Source of the DNA: Archilochus colubris
Lineage: Eukaryota > Chordata > Aves > Apodiformes > Trochilidae
Assembly: GCA_023079485.1 (NCBI GenBank)
Contig: CM041092.1
Span: 7,515,127 to 7,579,126 of the forward strand
DNA: 64,000 nucleotides
Direction: 5' to 3'
In this document: positions 14,301-25,821 of the stretch, piece by piece
Position numbering within the stretch: the first letter of the stretch is position 1
Layout of the letters: each line of letters begins with the position of its first letter
Program-made: the position numbers and the translations under genes
The notes under the pieces: model-generated
Database searches by the model: none
What the model saw: the letters and a program-made list of their open reading frames with translations, nothing else
Told to the model about the DNA's origin: nothing

Positions 14301-15271
14301 GACTATTCTGACAAAACTGCTTTTTTTAACTTACTCCAAGGAATCTTCCATGCTCAAGCTCATTGAAAACATTTATTTCATTAATTATTTACATCCTGAC
14401 TAGCTGATTACCAGGTCATTGATGTAAACATTGACTTTATTGTAATTACAAACCACAGGGAACTGCATGCATACATTTTCCTAAGATATTAAATTAGCTC
14501 ATTTTATTATTACTGCAATATTTGCAGACTCCTACTGTTGTGCTGTTAAAATGAGTATTAATACATTGGAGTCTCAGAGCTTGAAAACACTGATAGAGTT
14601 ATAAAATGAAAACTAGGATCAGCAAGGATTACTTTGCATCTGCAATGTAACTTTATTTAAAGCAATTTATAAAAATTAATAAAACTAAGGAATTTGGAAC
14701 AGGAGTAATTTTAAGCTTTAATTAATGTTGTCAACTCTCTGAAGAATACAGAGAGATTACGTTATTTATGTTTATGCATCAAATGTCTGCTTAATAACTC
14801 CCAATTTATACCCTAGGATAGAAGTTTCCAACCTTCTGAGTTACTCTGGCATCTATTTCATTGGGTTTTGCCATCTCTGGATGGCTCAATAATACCAAAA
14901 GCAGCAAGCCTGAAAAATCTGAAGCAGATGCAAGCGAACCCTTTGTTTTGTTTTTTGTACCAGATTTGCCCTGTTAAGAGATTCTTTGATGTCATTTTAG
15001 CACCCCAATCTTGCATACAAATCTCATACCCTTGTCTTGAATGTTTTAAGTTAAATCTCAGTAAATTTGCCTGGAGGATTTACCAGAAAAACTGACAAGT
15101 CACTGTAAATACTGAATTTGAATTTAGATCTAGCATCGTCTGTATCATCAAGTTTCTAGGTGTTTTAGCAAAGTCAGCCTAGTAGGAGGGGAAAACAATA
15201 AAACCAAATAGAAAATATTAAATTAGACCTTTCATGAAAGTTTCTGCTTGACCTGAAATTTCTGGAAAATC

Positions 15272-15300
15272 TTTTTTCTTTTTTTTTTTTTTTTTTTTTT
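15272..15300. repeat. Poly-T tract
   Basis: TTTTTT is followed by C and then an uninterrupted run of about 22 T. No SINE or processed pseudogene body is recognisable on either side, so it is listed only as low-complexity sequence. Confidence 0.85.
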
Positions 15301-16978
15301 GGTACAAAGAACTGATTTAGCTTACTGAAATACATTTTTCAGCTAATCCTTTAATATTCATTTTACATATAACTCTTCCTTCTATAACAACTGTGCATGT
15401 TTGTGATTGTTCCCTGTATTTTACACAGCTGTAGGTAAGATCAATAAATAACCATCCCCAACTACTTGCTCAGACCACTGTTAAACTAATCCTGGAGTTC
15501 ACTTTGCATTAACACCCTCCTCCCACCAAAAAAGAAATCCAACCAGCTATGGTGGTAAATCTCCTGCAGTGCCATCAAGAATCCTAGCAGCAACATATAG
15601 GGCAAACTAATTTTAATTTACCTGTGAGACCATAAGAAAGAAGATAATGTTAAATAGGAAAGAAAACATATATATTCTTCCTAGATACAATAGTGTATAG
15701 ACAGCTGAGCTGCTTTGCCTGTTCCAGTCTGAGCTGTGGAACATAAAATGTTACACAATTTCTCCAAATATCTGTTTTCTTCATTACTTGCTCTGGTGAA
15801 CCTAGGTTTGCTTTCTTTGAAAATGCTAATTTTTAATTTTTTTTTTCCTAGGAATACGAGTTGTTTTCATATTTCTTGTTTCCTCAAAGTTTGGTCTCTT
15901 CTTAATGCAGATGTGAAAATCGAGGGATATAAACCTGTATGGATGTTTCTGTGTAGCTTGTAAGATAAGGTCATGCTTTACTCCCAGAACTGGCACCAAA
16001 AAAAAAAATCACATTATTAACTGTTTACTTCTAGGCAGAAATACAAGAATATGATTTTGCATGGGGGACCTTATTTCATGCTGGTGAAAAGTGTATTTGG
16101 CAGCTGAACCACCATAATGCCTGACTTTCTATTAGTCTAAAATATTTATAATAACCCCAGTCAGAAGTAACTTCACACTGTTAAGATAAATGATGAGTGC
16201 AAAGCAAACTATTAGAGAATTAGAAGGAAAAAAGCATGGCTATTTCCACTGTAAAATGTCCTTGTAATTACCCTGAAGGATATAGGTATAAGAAGGAATC
16301 TGAGATGTCATAAACAATACACAAGAGCTCTATTGGGAAGCTGCCTTTTTCTTTGCTTGCAGTAAGCAGCTGAAAGATGAAGGCAAGTTCCCAACCAAAC
16401 TGTGAAACTGGAAAGAATAATTTTCTTTCACTACAAAGTTCAACAGTAATGGCCATGCAGTTCTGTTTATAGGAAGTGAATAGTGGAAAGTAGGACATAA
16501 TTCTGAATTTTCCATTAAATGTATAACTTCCAAGAGCTGAAAAAAATTATTTTAATTTTATTTTCATGACATGAATAATACAATAAACCATCAGCCACTG
16601 CTGTATGTGCACAGTATACAATTGTGAGTAAATTTCCTATGTTGGTGATTATTAGAATTAAATAAGTGACTTTTTGCATTTTTCACTTTTGCTTTGTACT
16701 TGACTGTTTCCTGTTGACATTCTCTTTAGCAAGCAGAATTACCATATCTCAAAAACATGTTTTACAAAATCTGATTTGTTTAAGGGAAAATCTATTTCTA
16801 CTTTTAGATATTTTATTGGGCTTTTTCCTTATACTTCACCTTTCTACTTTATTTCAGAGTATTTAATGTATGAGAAATTCATACTTTGAATAGTGTGTGT
16901 TCTTAATCTAGGAAACTTTTGATGGCACAGGTGAAGGATGTTCTCTCATCTCCAGATGAACATCCCCTCTGCAATATA

Positions 16979-17488
16979 TCATAGAATCATAGAATTGGCT
17001 GGGTTGGAAGGGACCTCAGAGATCATCAAGTCTAACCCTTTTACCACCGTTGCTGTTGCTAGACCATGGTACTGAGTGCCACATCCAGTCTCTTTTTAAA
17101 TATCTCCAGGGATGGAGAATCCACTACTTCCCTGGGCAGCCCATTCCAATGCTTGATCACTCTCTCCATAAAGAAATTCTTTCTAATATCTAACCTAAAT
17201 TTCCCCTGGCACAACTTAAGACCATGCCCTCTTGTCTTGTTGAAAGTCGTCTGGCAAAAGAGACCAACGCCCACCCGGTTACAACCTCCTTTCAGGGAGT
17301 TGTAGACAGCGATGAGGTCTCCCCTGAGCCTCCTCTTCTCCAGGCTGAACACCCCCAGCTCCCTCAGCCTCTCTTCATAGGGTCTGTGCTCGAGTCCCTT
17401 CACCAGCCTGGTTGCCCTCCTTTGGACCTGCTCCAGGACCTCAATATCCTTCCTGAACTGAGGGGCCCAGAACGGGACACAGTATATC
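16979..17488 (-). mobile_element. CR1 LINE 3' fragment, antisense to NCKAP5
   Basis: This is a 5'-truncated CR1 retrotransposon copy on the minus strand. Read on the plus strand it starts with the reverse-complemented CR1 tail (ATCATAGAATCATAGAATTG) at 16979. It continues through the CR1 3' region to CTGAGGGGCCCAGAACGGGA near 17488, where it is truncated. It extends further 5' than the copy at 6537-6980 and is otherwise nearly the same sequence in opposite orientation. A minus-strand frame (17059-17403, 114 aa) encodes the same peptide family as the first copy and is a repeat-derived frame, not a host gene. Confidence 0.94.
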
Positions 17489-19112
17489 TATTGACTAAAG
17501 AAGTCAAGACTTAGTTTCACAACAGAATTTATTTCTGAATAGCTAATCCTCCATAAATTGCATACCTAATCAGATTTTTTTCTTTTGTCAGTCTGCTGCC
17601 TCCTGTGGTGTAATGGAAATGTAGTTTAGAGTAGTATTTCTGTAAGATCTTTGAAACTGAAGCCCATCCTAGGTGTGATTAATTCATAGCAGCTGCTTCT
17701 GATGGATGGAACAGTTGGACAAACAAGAAGAGTAAAACAGGTCAGGTGATGGGAAAAAAAGCCATCTAGAAAGAGCTCTTGGCTTTCCTGAGCCTCTATA
17801 AATAGATCACCATATTAGAGTTCTTCTTATGTTGCACATTTTTTTGCACATTTTTAGTGGAGTTACTGAGTTAACTCATTTTATATGTTGGGGTAGAATC
17901 AGACTGATGGTGTTGCTGCCTGAGGGCTTCAGGGGAAGCTTCTCTGTGCCAGAGAATCACTAAAAATGGTTGTGAAGTCTGTAGAAATGGTATTCCCTGC
18001 CAGGCCCATAACAGTGGTGGGGTCATGTAGGAGAACAGACCAGAAAATGCTTGCTCAGGTTTGTACCACCCCAGACATCAGCAGAGATGGGGGGAGACCC
18101 CACACACAAAATAAATTTTCAGAGCAGAGGGCACCAGGATGAAAATGTCTCCTTAGGACCTAGGAAGAGAATTTCTTTCTTGTGAATGATGGACTCTGGC
18201 TCATGTGAGGAAAGCAAAGCCGATTGATTTAATAGCAATTAAATCATCCAATACTGTAGGGTTTGGCATAATTCATGGAAAATTGTTCCAGCAATGCAGC
18301 AGGGCATTAGAGGTTTCAAAAAGTAGACGAGAACTGATAGATACTCTGCACATAGATAGAGACACAATAGTTGGGGGAGTCTCTCTAGTGCTGCTTCATG
18401 CCAGCAAATAGTAAAAGCTTTCTTTTATCTTGCTAAGAAAGCCTTAATAAGGATACTGCTGGGGGGAGGAGGAAGCAGCCTCCTATTTGATGGATTGGTT
18501 CTCTGCCTGCCAGGTAATTGTGTTTCCTATTGCACTTGATATAATAGGTTTCCACCTAAATTATCAATTACTTTGTTTTTATTTTTATGTGGGTTACAGA
18601 AGTTAATCTTGACACTGAGCCACAGAGGGCACAGATTTTTCTGCTTCAGTCTCACAGGTGAATGAGGAGCTTTTCTGCTACTGGGCACAGGCTACCACAA
18701 GAGACCCTTTCTGCTCTGGTTTGGCCTCTGTGCCTCTCAGCACCCACTTTCTGTAGACTCTACCCATGTAGAGTCAGGCATTTCCTCTGTTCAGAGAGGC
18801 CCAGATGTTCCCCACCATGTACAAATGCTTCCCCATTTTCCCTGATCATTATATAGGGCACAAACAAATGGGGCAGGTTTTGTATCTAAGTGTTCTTTTA
18901 AACTGATGGGATCTTTTCAGTGGGAGTCATTCTGTGCTGTGGTCCACTTTTTGTTGCTTTGCATCGTGACACCATCAGTAGTGATTTTAATGTTGGACAA
19001 TTTTCAAGGCAGCAGTAACTCCTTGTTACGTGTTATGTGGCTGTCATCTGAAAATAACCATAAAGGACACAGTGCATTTTGCATATCTGAGAGGAAATCA
19101 GGATCAAGATAC

Positions 19113-19182
19113 AGGATCACAGAATTACCTTGGTTGGAAAAGACCTTCAAGGTCATCAAGTCCAACCATAACCTAACACTGA
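19113..19182 (-). mobile_element. Short CR1 3' end fragment
   Basis: GGATCACAGAATTACCTTGG is followed by TTGGAAAAGACCTTCAAGG and ATCAAGTCCAACC. This is the reverse-complemented 3' tail of a CR1 element. Only about 70 bases remain. It is more diverged than, and of a different subtype from, the two large copies. Confidence 0.75.
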
Positions 19183-21942
19183 CAATATCTAGTTAATGCA
19201 ATCTGTTACTTGATTTTTAAATGCATCGTTAATGAGGTTTTTTAACAAATAAAAAACCCATCTTTTAATTAGAAAATGGAGAAGGGAAAAGAAAAAAATA
19301 AATGAAAGAAGAAGGACAATTTTCTTATCATATTTCTTTTGTAATTGGATGACTTGCTTCAGTGCTGTGAATTTAATTAATGATCTCAAACTTTGTTATG
19401 CTATTTGTTAATGCCAGTCATTGTGCTGGCTGTGTGTCTGCTGGCTCATTTGCATATGTGTGGGGGGCATTATGATGATCTTTTGTTTGATACAAAAAGA
19501 TAATCACATTATGCATCTTGTGAACACACTTTCCTTCTTTGTTGATCATTTTAGTCTGCTGATTCACCTTTGTTATTGTAGCTGGCAAATACAATTCAGA
19601 CACAGCACGACTTGATGTGCACCACAGCCCTTCTGGTCTCTGAACCAGTGTGGAGGTACCCCCATACCTCTGAGCCATTTACATCCTGCTCTGCTGGGCT
19701 ACATCTTATCTCTGCCCAGAAACTGTATCTCTTTTCTACCTGTTCCAGTTGGGCTGATCTTATGTCTGATATAACCAGCAGCATGCTAAATTCCACTGGA
19801 TGATGCTTTAGAGTTGTATTTCGTTTTTCCTTATTGAGATTCTTATGTGATCACATTTAAGTAATGAAGTATTTAAAATGTCTTCCTGGAAAAATGGGAA
19901 GGCATCTTTAAAGCTGTAAAACTCCTTTAGCACCTTTTTTCCTGGGAAAATAACTGTTCGGGTATAAATGTTCATCCATCTTGGATGTCCCTAGTCATCA
20001 TCCCTAAGGCACACATCTGGTTATAGTAACTTCCACTAAAACACCTCTAGAAGCAAAACTCAGATGAATGGTTTCACTGAAGAAAGTAATTAATTCCTCC
20101 ACAAAGAGCAAGTGCAACCACTTGTTCATATCATCAGTGACTCCTGGTTCTGAAAACAGTGGAATTCTCTGGTGGATCAATGATGCAGTTGGAATTATTG
20201 TCAGGAATAACACACACACTAAAGCACTGAATCTGTGAGTTTGGAAAGGCATTTTACATGGAGCTGAAGTCTTGAACAGGCACCTGACAGTAACTCTACT
20301 AAGAGTTATTTTGAACGGTGCATGTTGAAGAACAGTGTGTTAAAAAGCACATAGCCTGGATGTAGTTAATATTTATAATTAAAAATTTATTGAATTCTAA
20401 GGGCTTGTAGCATTTTAATCTACTAAAAATATATTGAATGAAATATGTTTATACAGAATATTATCATTGAGAATATTTTCCATAATCTCTCTGCAATAGA
20501 TTGTGCCTCCTGAAGAGACCTGGAGGAACATGTAATTCTTGAGAAATTGCTCCCAAATTTACAGTTAGTAGAGAGTTTTTATTAAATTGCTAGATTGTCT
20601 GGAATAGAGGCCTGAAGCATAGCATACAGATAACAGAGGCTGTAGGAAAGGTGCCTGCTTTGTTTTCTGGCAGATCAATTTCTGCAGTGGGTACCAGAAG
20701 AGTGGTCTGGGGAGCAGCTGGCCATGAGATACTGTGTGACTGATGTGTCAGGGCCATGTCTTGCCATTACTACTACAGTGTAGAAGGGCTTTTATGGCTG
20801 CAAATCCTTTTTCCCTCTTTGTGTAGGCTTTTTGGATGGAAAGAGTGATAGACCAATCATGCAGCCTCAACAAGACTCCATAGTTTGCATCCTTCACAGG
20901 GTCCCACTGGCAAAGCACCCTGGCAGGGTTGCCACCATCTGTTCCTCCAAGCTGGGTACCTTGGTGCTGTGGAGAGGATAGATGTGGTCTCCCAGGTTGC
21001 AAGCCTAGAGAACTTTTGTCCTTTTTTGGGGGGTTGTTTGGGTTTTTTTTTTTAGTTCTTTTTCATTTATTTCAGTGGATTGTGAGTCAGATCCATCCAG
21101 TCTGTTGCATGATGCGTTGACCCAATGACTGACAAGACTGCAGATATTCCTTCCTTTGAAGTTGTTGGCCAAAGCAGTCACATAAATCATGGATTTTATT
21201 GAAACTGCAGTTAAAACAAATTGGTCCTAATGCACACTGAAAGCTTTAGTAATTAGTATACAGGTGAACGCAGAGGAAAAGGCACAGGCTTAGCCATCCT
21301 TCCAAGCAAAACTGAAAAAAGGAACTGTGTCTATAATCGAACTGCATGTGAATATTAATGCACAAAATCCTCTGAGTCCCTGGTTCCCTGATGCAATTAT
21401 TTTCTATTCACATTAATTGTTCCTAACAGATGACATTAATGACTTTGAGTTAAAATGTGTGCTAAGAAGGCCTTTAGCAGATCAATGCCATTTAAAAATA
21501 GGGTCACTTTTGTAATCATTCACTCAAGGTGTAACAGCTCGTAAATAAAACAACATTAACATGTTGATTGATTTAGAAATGTTAATTTTGTAGTTCATTT
21601 TTATGCTTTTTCCTTGAAACCTGTCAAACTCTATGGATAACAGTGAGATTCATGTCCATATGTCATTGTTGCACGTGAAGTAATGATAAGTTGCAAAACA
21701 GTGACTAGAAGAAAAAGCAGAGTTTGTTTTGGATGAAGAATGATCTGTTCTGCAGACAGGAAGTCTTGGACAAAGTAAGCACAAAGAGCAGTCTTTCAAA
21801 TGAGAACAAATCTTCTTTTACCTCAGGGTCTTCATTTCCCTTGAAATTTAGCAGCAGAGTTTGGAATTTTAAAAATGCTGAGCTGATGTAGATTTGAGAA
21901 ATGCTTATGCTTTGCTCATTCCCTTTTGCCTCCCCTCCTCAG

Positions 21943-22047
21943 AAACTCCATTCACGCATCTTGGACCTCTCATCTGGGGATTTGCTTTCAGAAGTGGAAA
22001 GAAACAGAAGCCTGATGCAGTCTCGAGCTGCTGATGCTCCCATTCAC
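21943..22047 (+). CDS. NCKAP5: NCKAP5 exon, KLHSRILDLSSGDLL segment
   Basis: This coding exon is 105 nt long (35 codons, phase 0 at both ends) with acceptor CCCTCCTCAG and donor CAC|GTGAGT. The peptide starts KLHSRILDLSSGDLLSEVER and ends RAADAPIH. It continues the helical N-terminal part encoded by the exon at 2107-2226 and matches the mammalian NCKAP5 segment I recall (…HSR-LDLSSGDLLSEVERNRSL…). The DLLSEVERN block is among the best-conserved short motifs of the family. Its function is not established beyond belonging to the conserved N-terminal region. Confidence 0.93.
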
Positions 22048-25000
22048 GTGAGTTTTTGTGCTGTCCTGGTACCCCTCATTTGAAACCCTCCTTTTGCCTC
22101 TGAAGTTGGGATGAACCATAAAGCTGATCTCTGAATGGAAACACTGTTGAGGCAGTCAGCAATACTTCTTCTTCCTTCTGTTCTCTGGAATTCAATATTT
22201 TGTCCTCAGTTGATACAGTAAGCAGATAGTGTCACTCTGTGCAAAAAAGAGTAAATCTTTGCAATGTCCCCAGTATGCCTTTTATGTATTGATTACAACT
22301 CAGTAACTCTGAGAAATGGTCAAGGAGCTTTTTATTAAAGCCCATACACCGTATTATTCATCCTACTTTTATGATATATTATGTATGAACTTTTAAAAAT
22401 TCATGGGCTCTGCTCTTTTTTTTCTTTTTTTTTTTTTCAGATGGGGTTAGCTTTGTGCTTATTTGGCAAAACATTAGCCAGTGTGGCTTTCATGTTTCAT
22501 TGTCAAAGAGAAAAGTAGCTTAAAAACAAAAGTCACATAAAGAGAGAGGGAAGTAAAGAGGACAAGAACAGAACATTAAACCTGTGTCTGCCTTTGATCT
22601 TGAAGTACAGTAGTGTCAACAAAAATGTGGTCTCCTTTGTAATACATACTTTAATGAAAAGGCATTGTTTCAAAGAGTCACAAAAATGCTAACAACCCTT
22701 AGAGTATTATGTAATTAAGCCTTCAGGTTAGGTTCTTCTAATACAGAGTTTTGTGTCTTCAGCAGCCCGATTCTTTCAGTTTTCTCTGATTTCTAGCAAA
22801 AAAAATGTACTTAAATTGTAAGACAACACTTTGGCCTTTTTCCTCTTATTTTGTTAAAGGTAATGACTTAAGAGTCCTTATTACAAAAAATGAAAATTTC
22901 ACCATGTTAGTTAATAGACCCATATGCAAGTTAGATGTATTTAATCAGTGCATCGTGAGCATACTATTCAAAGTACTTTCTTAGATAACTTAGACAATAA
23001 AGGCAAATTGCAAGAGAAAATTCTCTTCTCTCTTTAATGATCTGAATGCAATCTGGAAATTGGGTAGATATCCTACTTCCCTAGTGGCATGATGGTTTTT
23101 GTGCTTTTTCTCACCTCTTAAGCAATAAAGGTGATTACACTAATATACTCTTCCTTTGCTTTGCTTAGAGATCTGCATTTTTCCCATGGCTAAAGCTGTA
23201 GGACCAAGAAAGCAAGGGGATGGCAAGGCTCTCAGGCTAGCTGAAGGTGACAGAAGGGGAAGGCAATACTTGTCAGCATGCTGTGATCTCCTCTTTTCTC
23301 CTACAGGAGATTCTCATGAGAAAGGATTTTACAGGCGTCCTTCTCTTAAACACCATGATGACTGGGACATAGCCTAGAATAAAGGGCAGAGATTTGACAG
23401 GATGTGTTTTCCCAGTGCCACAGCTGAAAGGCATGGAAATAGCCAGAACAAGCAGATGCTGTCACTGGCCTCTATACAGCCAGCATTACAGGGAATGACA
23501 CCGTCATAGCTGAGGGATCTGATGAGAGAGGGTCTCCCATGGGAGCTGCAGTGTCAGAAATAAAGAGTATTTTGTCTCAACAAAGCGAGAAATTCTGTTT
23601 CAGAGCCAAAAACACAGCAAAAACACAGGCCTGCCTCTGGTGCTGAAAGATGTATTCTTCCCAGAGCCAGTGGATTTAAAAGCTATTTCTCCTGCATCCA
23701 TTTGACTTCCTAGGAGAACATGTACCAATAACTCCCAGAGGTGAAATGTGCTCTTGCTACCTCTAAATGATTTTCCCATTCATAGGTTTTGCCTTTGACA
23801 GAGAATAATGATTTCCCCTGTAGTTACGTTTGTCAAAACCAGAACATTATTATGTCACTTGAGCCATGAACAGCTGTACTGATGAACTCCTCAGCAGTAA
23901 AAATTCTGCTCTCTCCCATTTAACTGGAAAAAAGTTCAACCTTAGTAGTAATAAATGGGAGGACATGAAGGAAGAAATCAGCAGAAGGCCAACAAACATG
24001 TTAGTGTGTATGAAAAGTGTCGGAGCATTTTTCTAGAGATTTGCATGATGAAGCTGTGTCTTCTGCATGCAAAGTTTTGCTAATTTGTTTTGAGAATTAA
24101 ATGACTTTAGATTCCTCGTGTCTTCCTGAATATGAAGGCAAAATTTTCATCTAAGCAAAATTAATTTGTTGTATGTCTACGTACAAAAACAAATAAACCC
24201 CCTCTGAGCTTTCCTTAATGAAATCGGAAGCCAAGTCCTATGAAGCAGTCATGTCACTCTGTCTGGTGTGCCTGCTAATTAAAAAGATGTCTGATTCTGT
24301 AAGGAAACTGGAGAATAGCATAACCAAATGGTGCAGGCACTTAACATTAAAGAAGCCCTAACACTGTTAGGCACAAGAGTATTAGTTTGAAAACAAATTA
24401 AAGGCATCCTAGATGCTCCTGCAGAGGTTTAATATTTTACCTAAAGTGCTATCTGCTCTTCATTACTCTCTTCCTCAAAGCTGGCACTTAGTCACAGTCA
24501 GCTGAAATTGCATTTGGAGAGAGGAGATAACTGCACAAGTACTAAAGGCAGCCATAAAGTGTCAATAAATTGCATAAGCAAGAGGCTTCAGCTGTCTGTG
24601 AGCGACACGAAGATGGATTGTCCTACGTCAGAGAGTTTCTTAGACAAAGCTTTGAACTAGATAGGAAACCAAAATTAGACTGTAATGGAGAGATTCCATC
24701 CTCAGTGGACATTCTGGTTGGGATACTAAATTAATTTACCTTGTCCAGGGTGTACAGCCTCATCTGTTACGTTGTAGGGCTATAATGCAGTTGTCAAGAT
24801 GTACTTGTGTTCTTATAACTTTGTTTCCTGTCTCTTACTGGAGCACACTGCTTATATTGAAAGGGTAATTCAAATAGACTCAGAATAATCAGAATAATCC
24901 TTAGCAAAAGAAGAGCAGAATACTAGTTTCAGGATAAAGAAGAAAACATGGAGGATTGTGTATTTTCCCCCCAACAAATGAAATTTGTAGCTTTTTAGCT

Positions 25001-25134
25001 CTCTTTATTAAATTCACCAGATGTTAATAGCGTAACAGGGAGGTGTAAGTAGTTCACTTGCTTCTGCTTTGTCCTTCTTAATCAAGGGGAAGTTAAATGA
25101 TCTTGCTCCACTTCTGTTTCTTCTCATATTTTAG
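22048..25134 (+). other. NCKAP5: NCKAP5 intron (3.1 kb)
   Basis: This intron lies between the GTGAGT donor at 22048 and the TTTTAG acceptor ending at 25134. It contains a very strong decoy acceptor at 22411-22440 (a long T-tract ending in CAG) with no good donor downstream. No mobile element is recognised. Confidence 0.85.
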
Positions 25135-25326
25135 GAATGCCAGCAGAATGTGAAATCCAGCATACCTGTCTTGAAATACCAGAGTCAATTAAACATGACA
25201 GGTGCTGGACGCCTGTATCCCCGGAGCAGCTGCAGCAGCAGTGAACTCTCCCTCTCAAGTGCTTGCAGTGAATATTCCAGTGGTTCCTCTCACACGTGGA
25301 ATGATGGAAAAACATGCAGCAAAAGG
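25135..25326 (+). CDS. NCKAP5: NCKAP5 exon, serine-rich segment
   Basis: This coding exon is 192 nt long (64 codons, phase 0 at both ends), with acceptor CATATTTTAG and donor AGG|GTAAAT. The peptide runs from ECQQNVKSS through SSSELSLSSACSEYSSGSSH to DGKTCSKR. The SSELSLSS-CSEYSSGSS block followed by TW-DGK is characteristic of NCKAP5 as I recall the mammalian protein. The serine-dense stretch is probably disordered and could be phosphorylated. The start of the exon (roughly residues 1-25) looks less conserved than its end. Confidence 0.93.
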
Positions 25327-25821
25327 GTAAATCAAATTAATTGACTTCATTTATTAGCTTAAATTAATCTGAAACAAGATTAATTGAAAAACTGCCTATT
25401 TAGAATTTTGTTTTCACTTTTTTCCTTCTTCTAATTTTAAAACTCACATGACTAAACTCACTACAGGTTCTCTTCCCAATGTCTGCCTCTCTCCCCTTAT
25501 TTAGCTATTTATTTTACTGTTCCTTGATCACTCCAATTTGTTTGGTTTCCTCATTTATTCTGACACTTATTCTGCCTTTCGCAATTCAGATTGTTTTTCT
25601 ATATCTTAATCCTCCCGTTTATATTGTTCTTCCTGAAGCTTTTTAATGCACTGCACCTTTTACACCACTGTGAAGTCCTTTATTAAAAAATAACATTGCT
25701 ATTAATAGCAATGGATGGCACGTAAAGCCCAGTGTGACTCCTAAATCTCTTTATTAAAATGGTAACACTTTACATTAACAGCACTTGTGAGTAATATGTG
25801 AGTTTTATTTTGTTTTAACAG
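25327..25821 (+). other. NCKAP5: NCKAP5 intron (495 bp)
   Basis: This short AT-rich intron lies between donor GTAAAT and acceptor TGTTTTAACAG. Nothing else is seen in it. Confidence 0.88.

Larger units (their letters stand above)
2227..21942 (+). other. NCKAP5: NCKAP5 intron (19.7 kb)
   Basis: This long AT-rich intron runs from the GTAAGG donor at 2227 to the CTCCTCAG acceptor ending at 21942. It holds two young CR1 copies in opposite orientation, two short older CR1 scraps, a short tandem triplication near 3.04 kb, a T-tract near 15.28 kb and no supportable gene. The longest open frames here (131 aa at 6517, 114 aa at 17059) lie inside CR1. A 143-aa frame at 4892-5323 (minus) has no recognisable family. 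The stretches at 14.4-14.76 kb and 21.2-21.6 kb are rich in TAATTA-type homeodomain cores and could be conserved noncoding DNA, but this cannot be shown from one sequence. Confidence 0.85.

Noticed and set aside
15430..15442. 6-nt CTGTAG between ACACAG and GTAAGA
   Set aside because: It would place a stop in the required phase and is far too short.
17059..17403. 114-aa minus-strand open frame
   Set aside because: It is the same CR1-derived peptide as at 6.5 kb, from the second CR1 copy.
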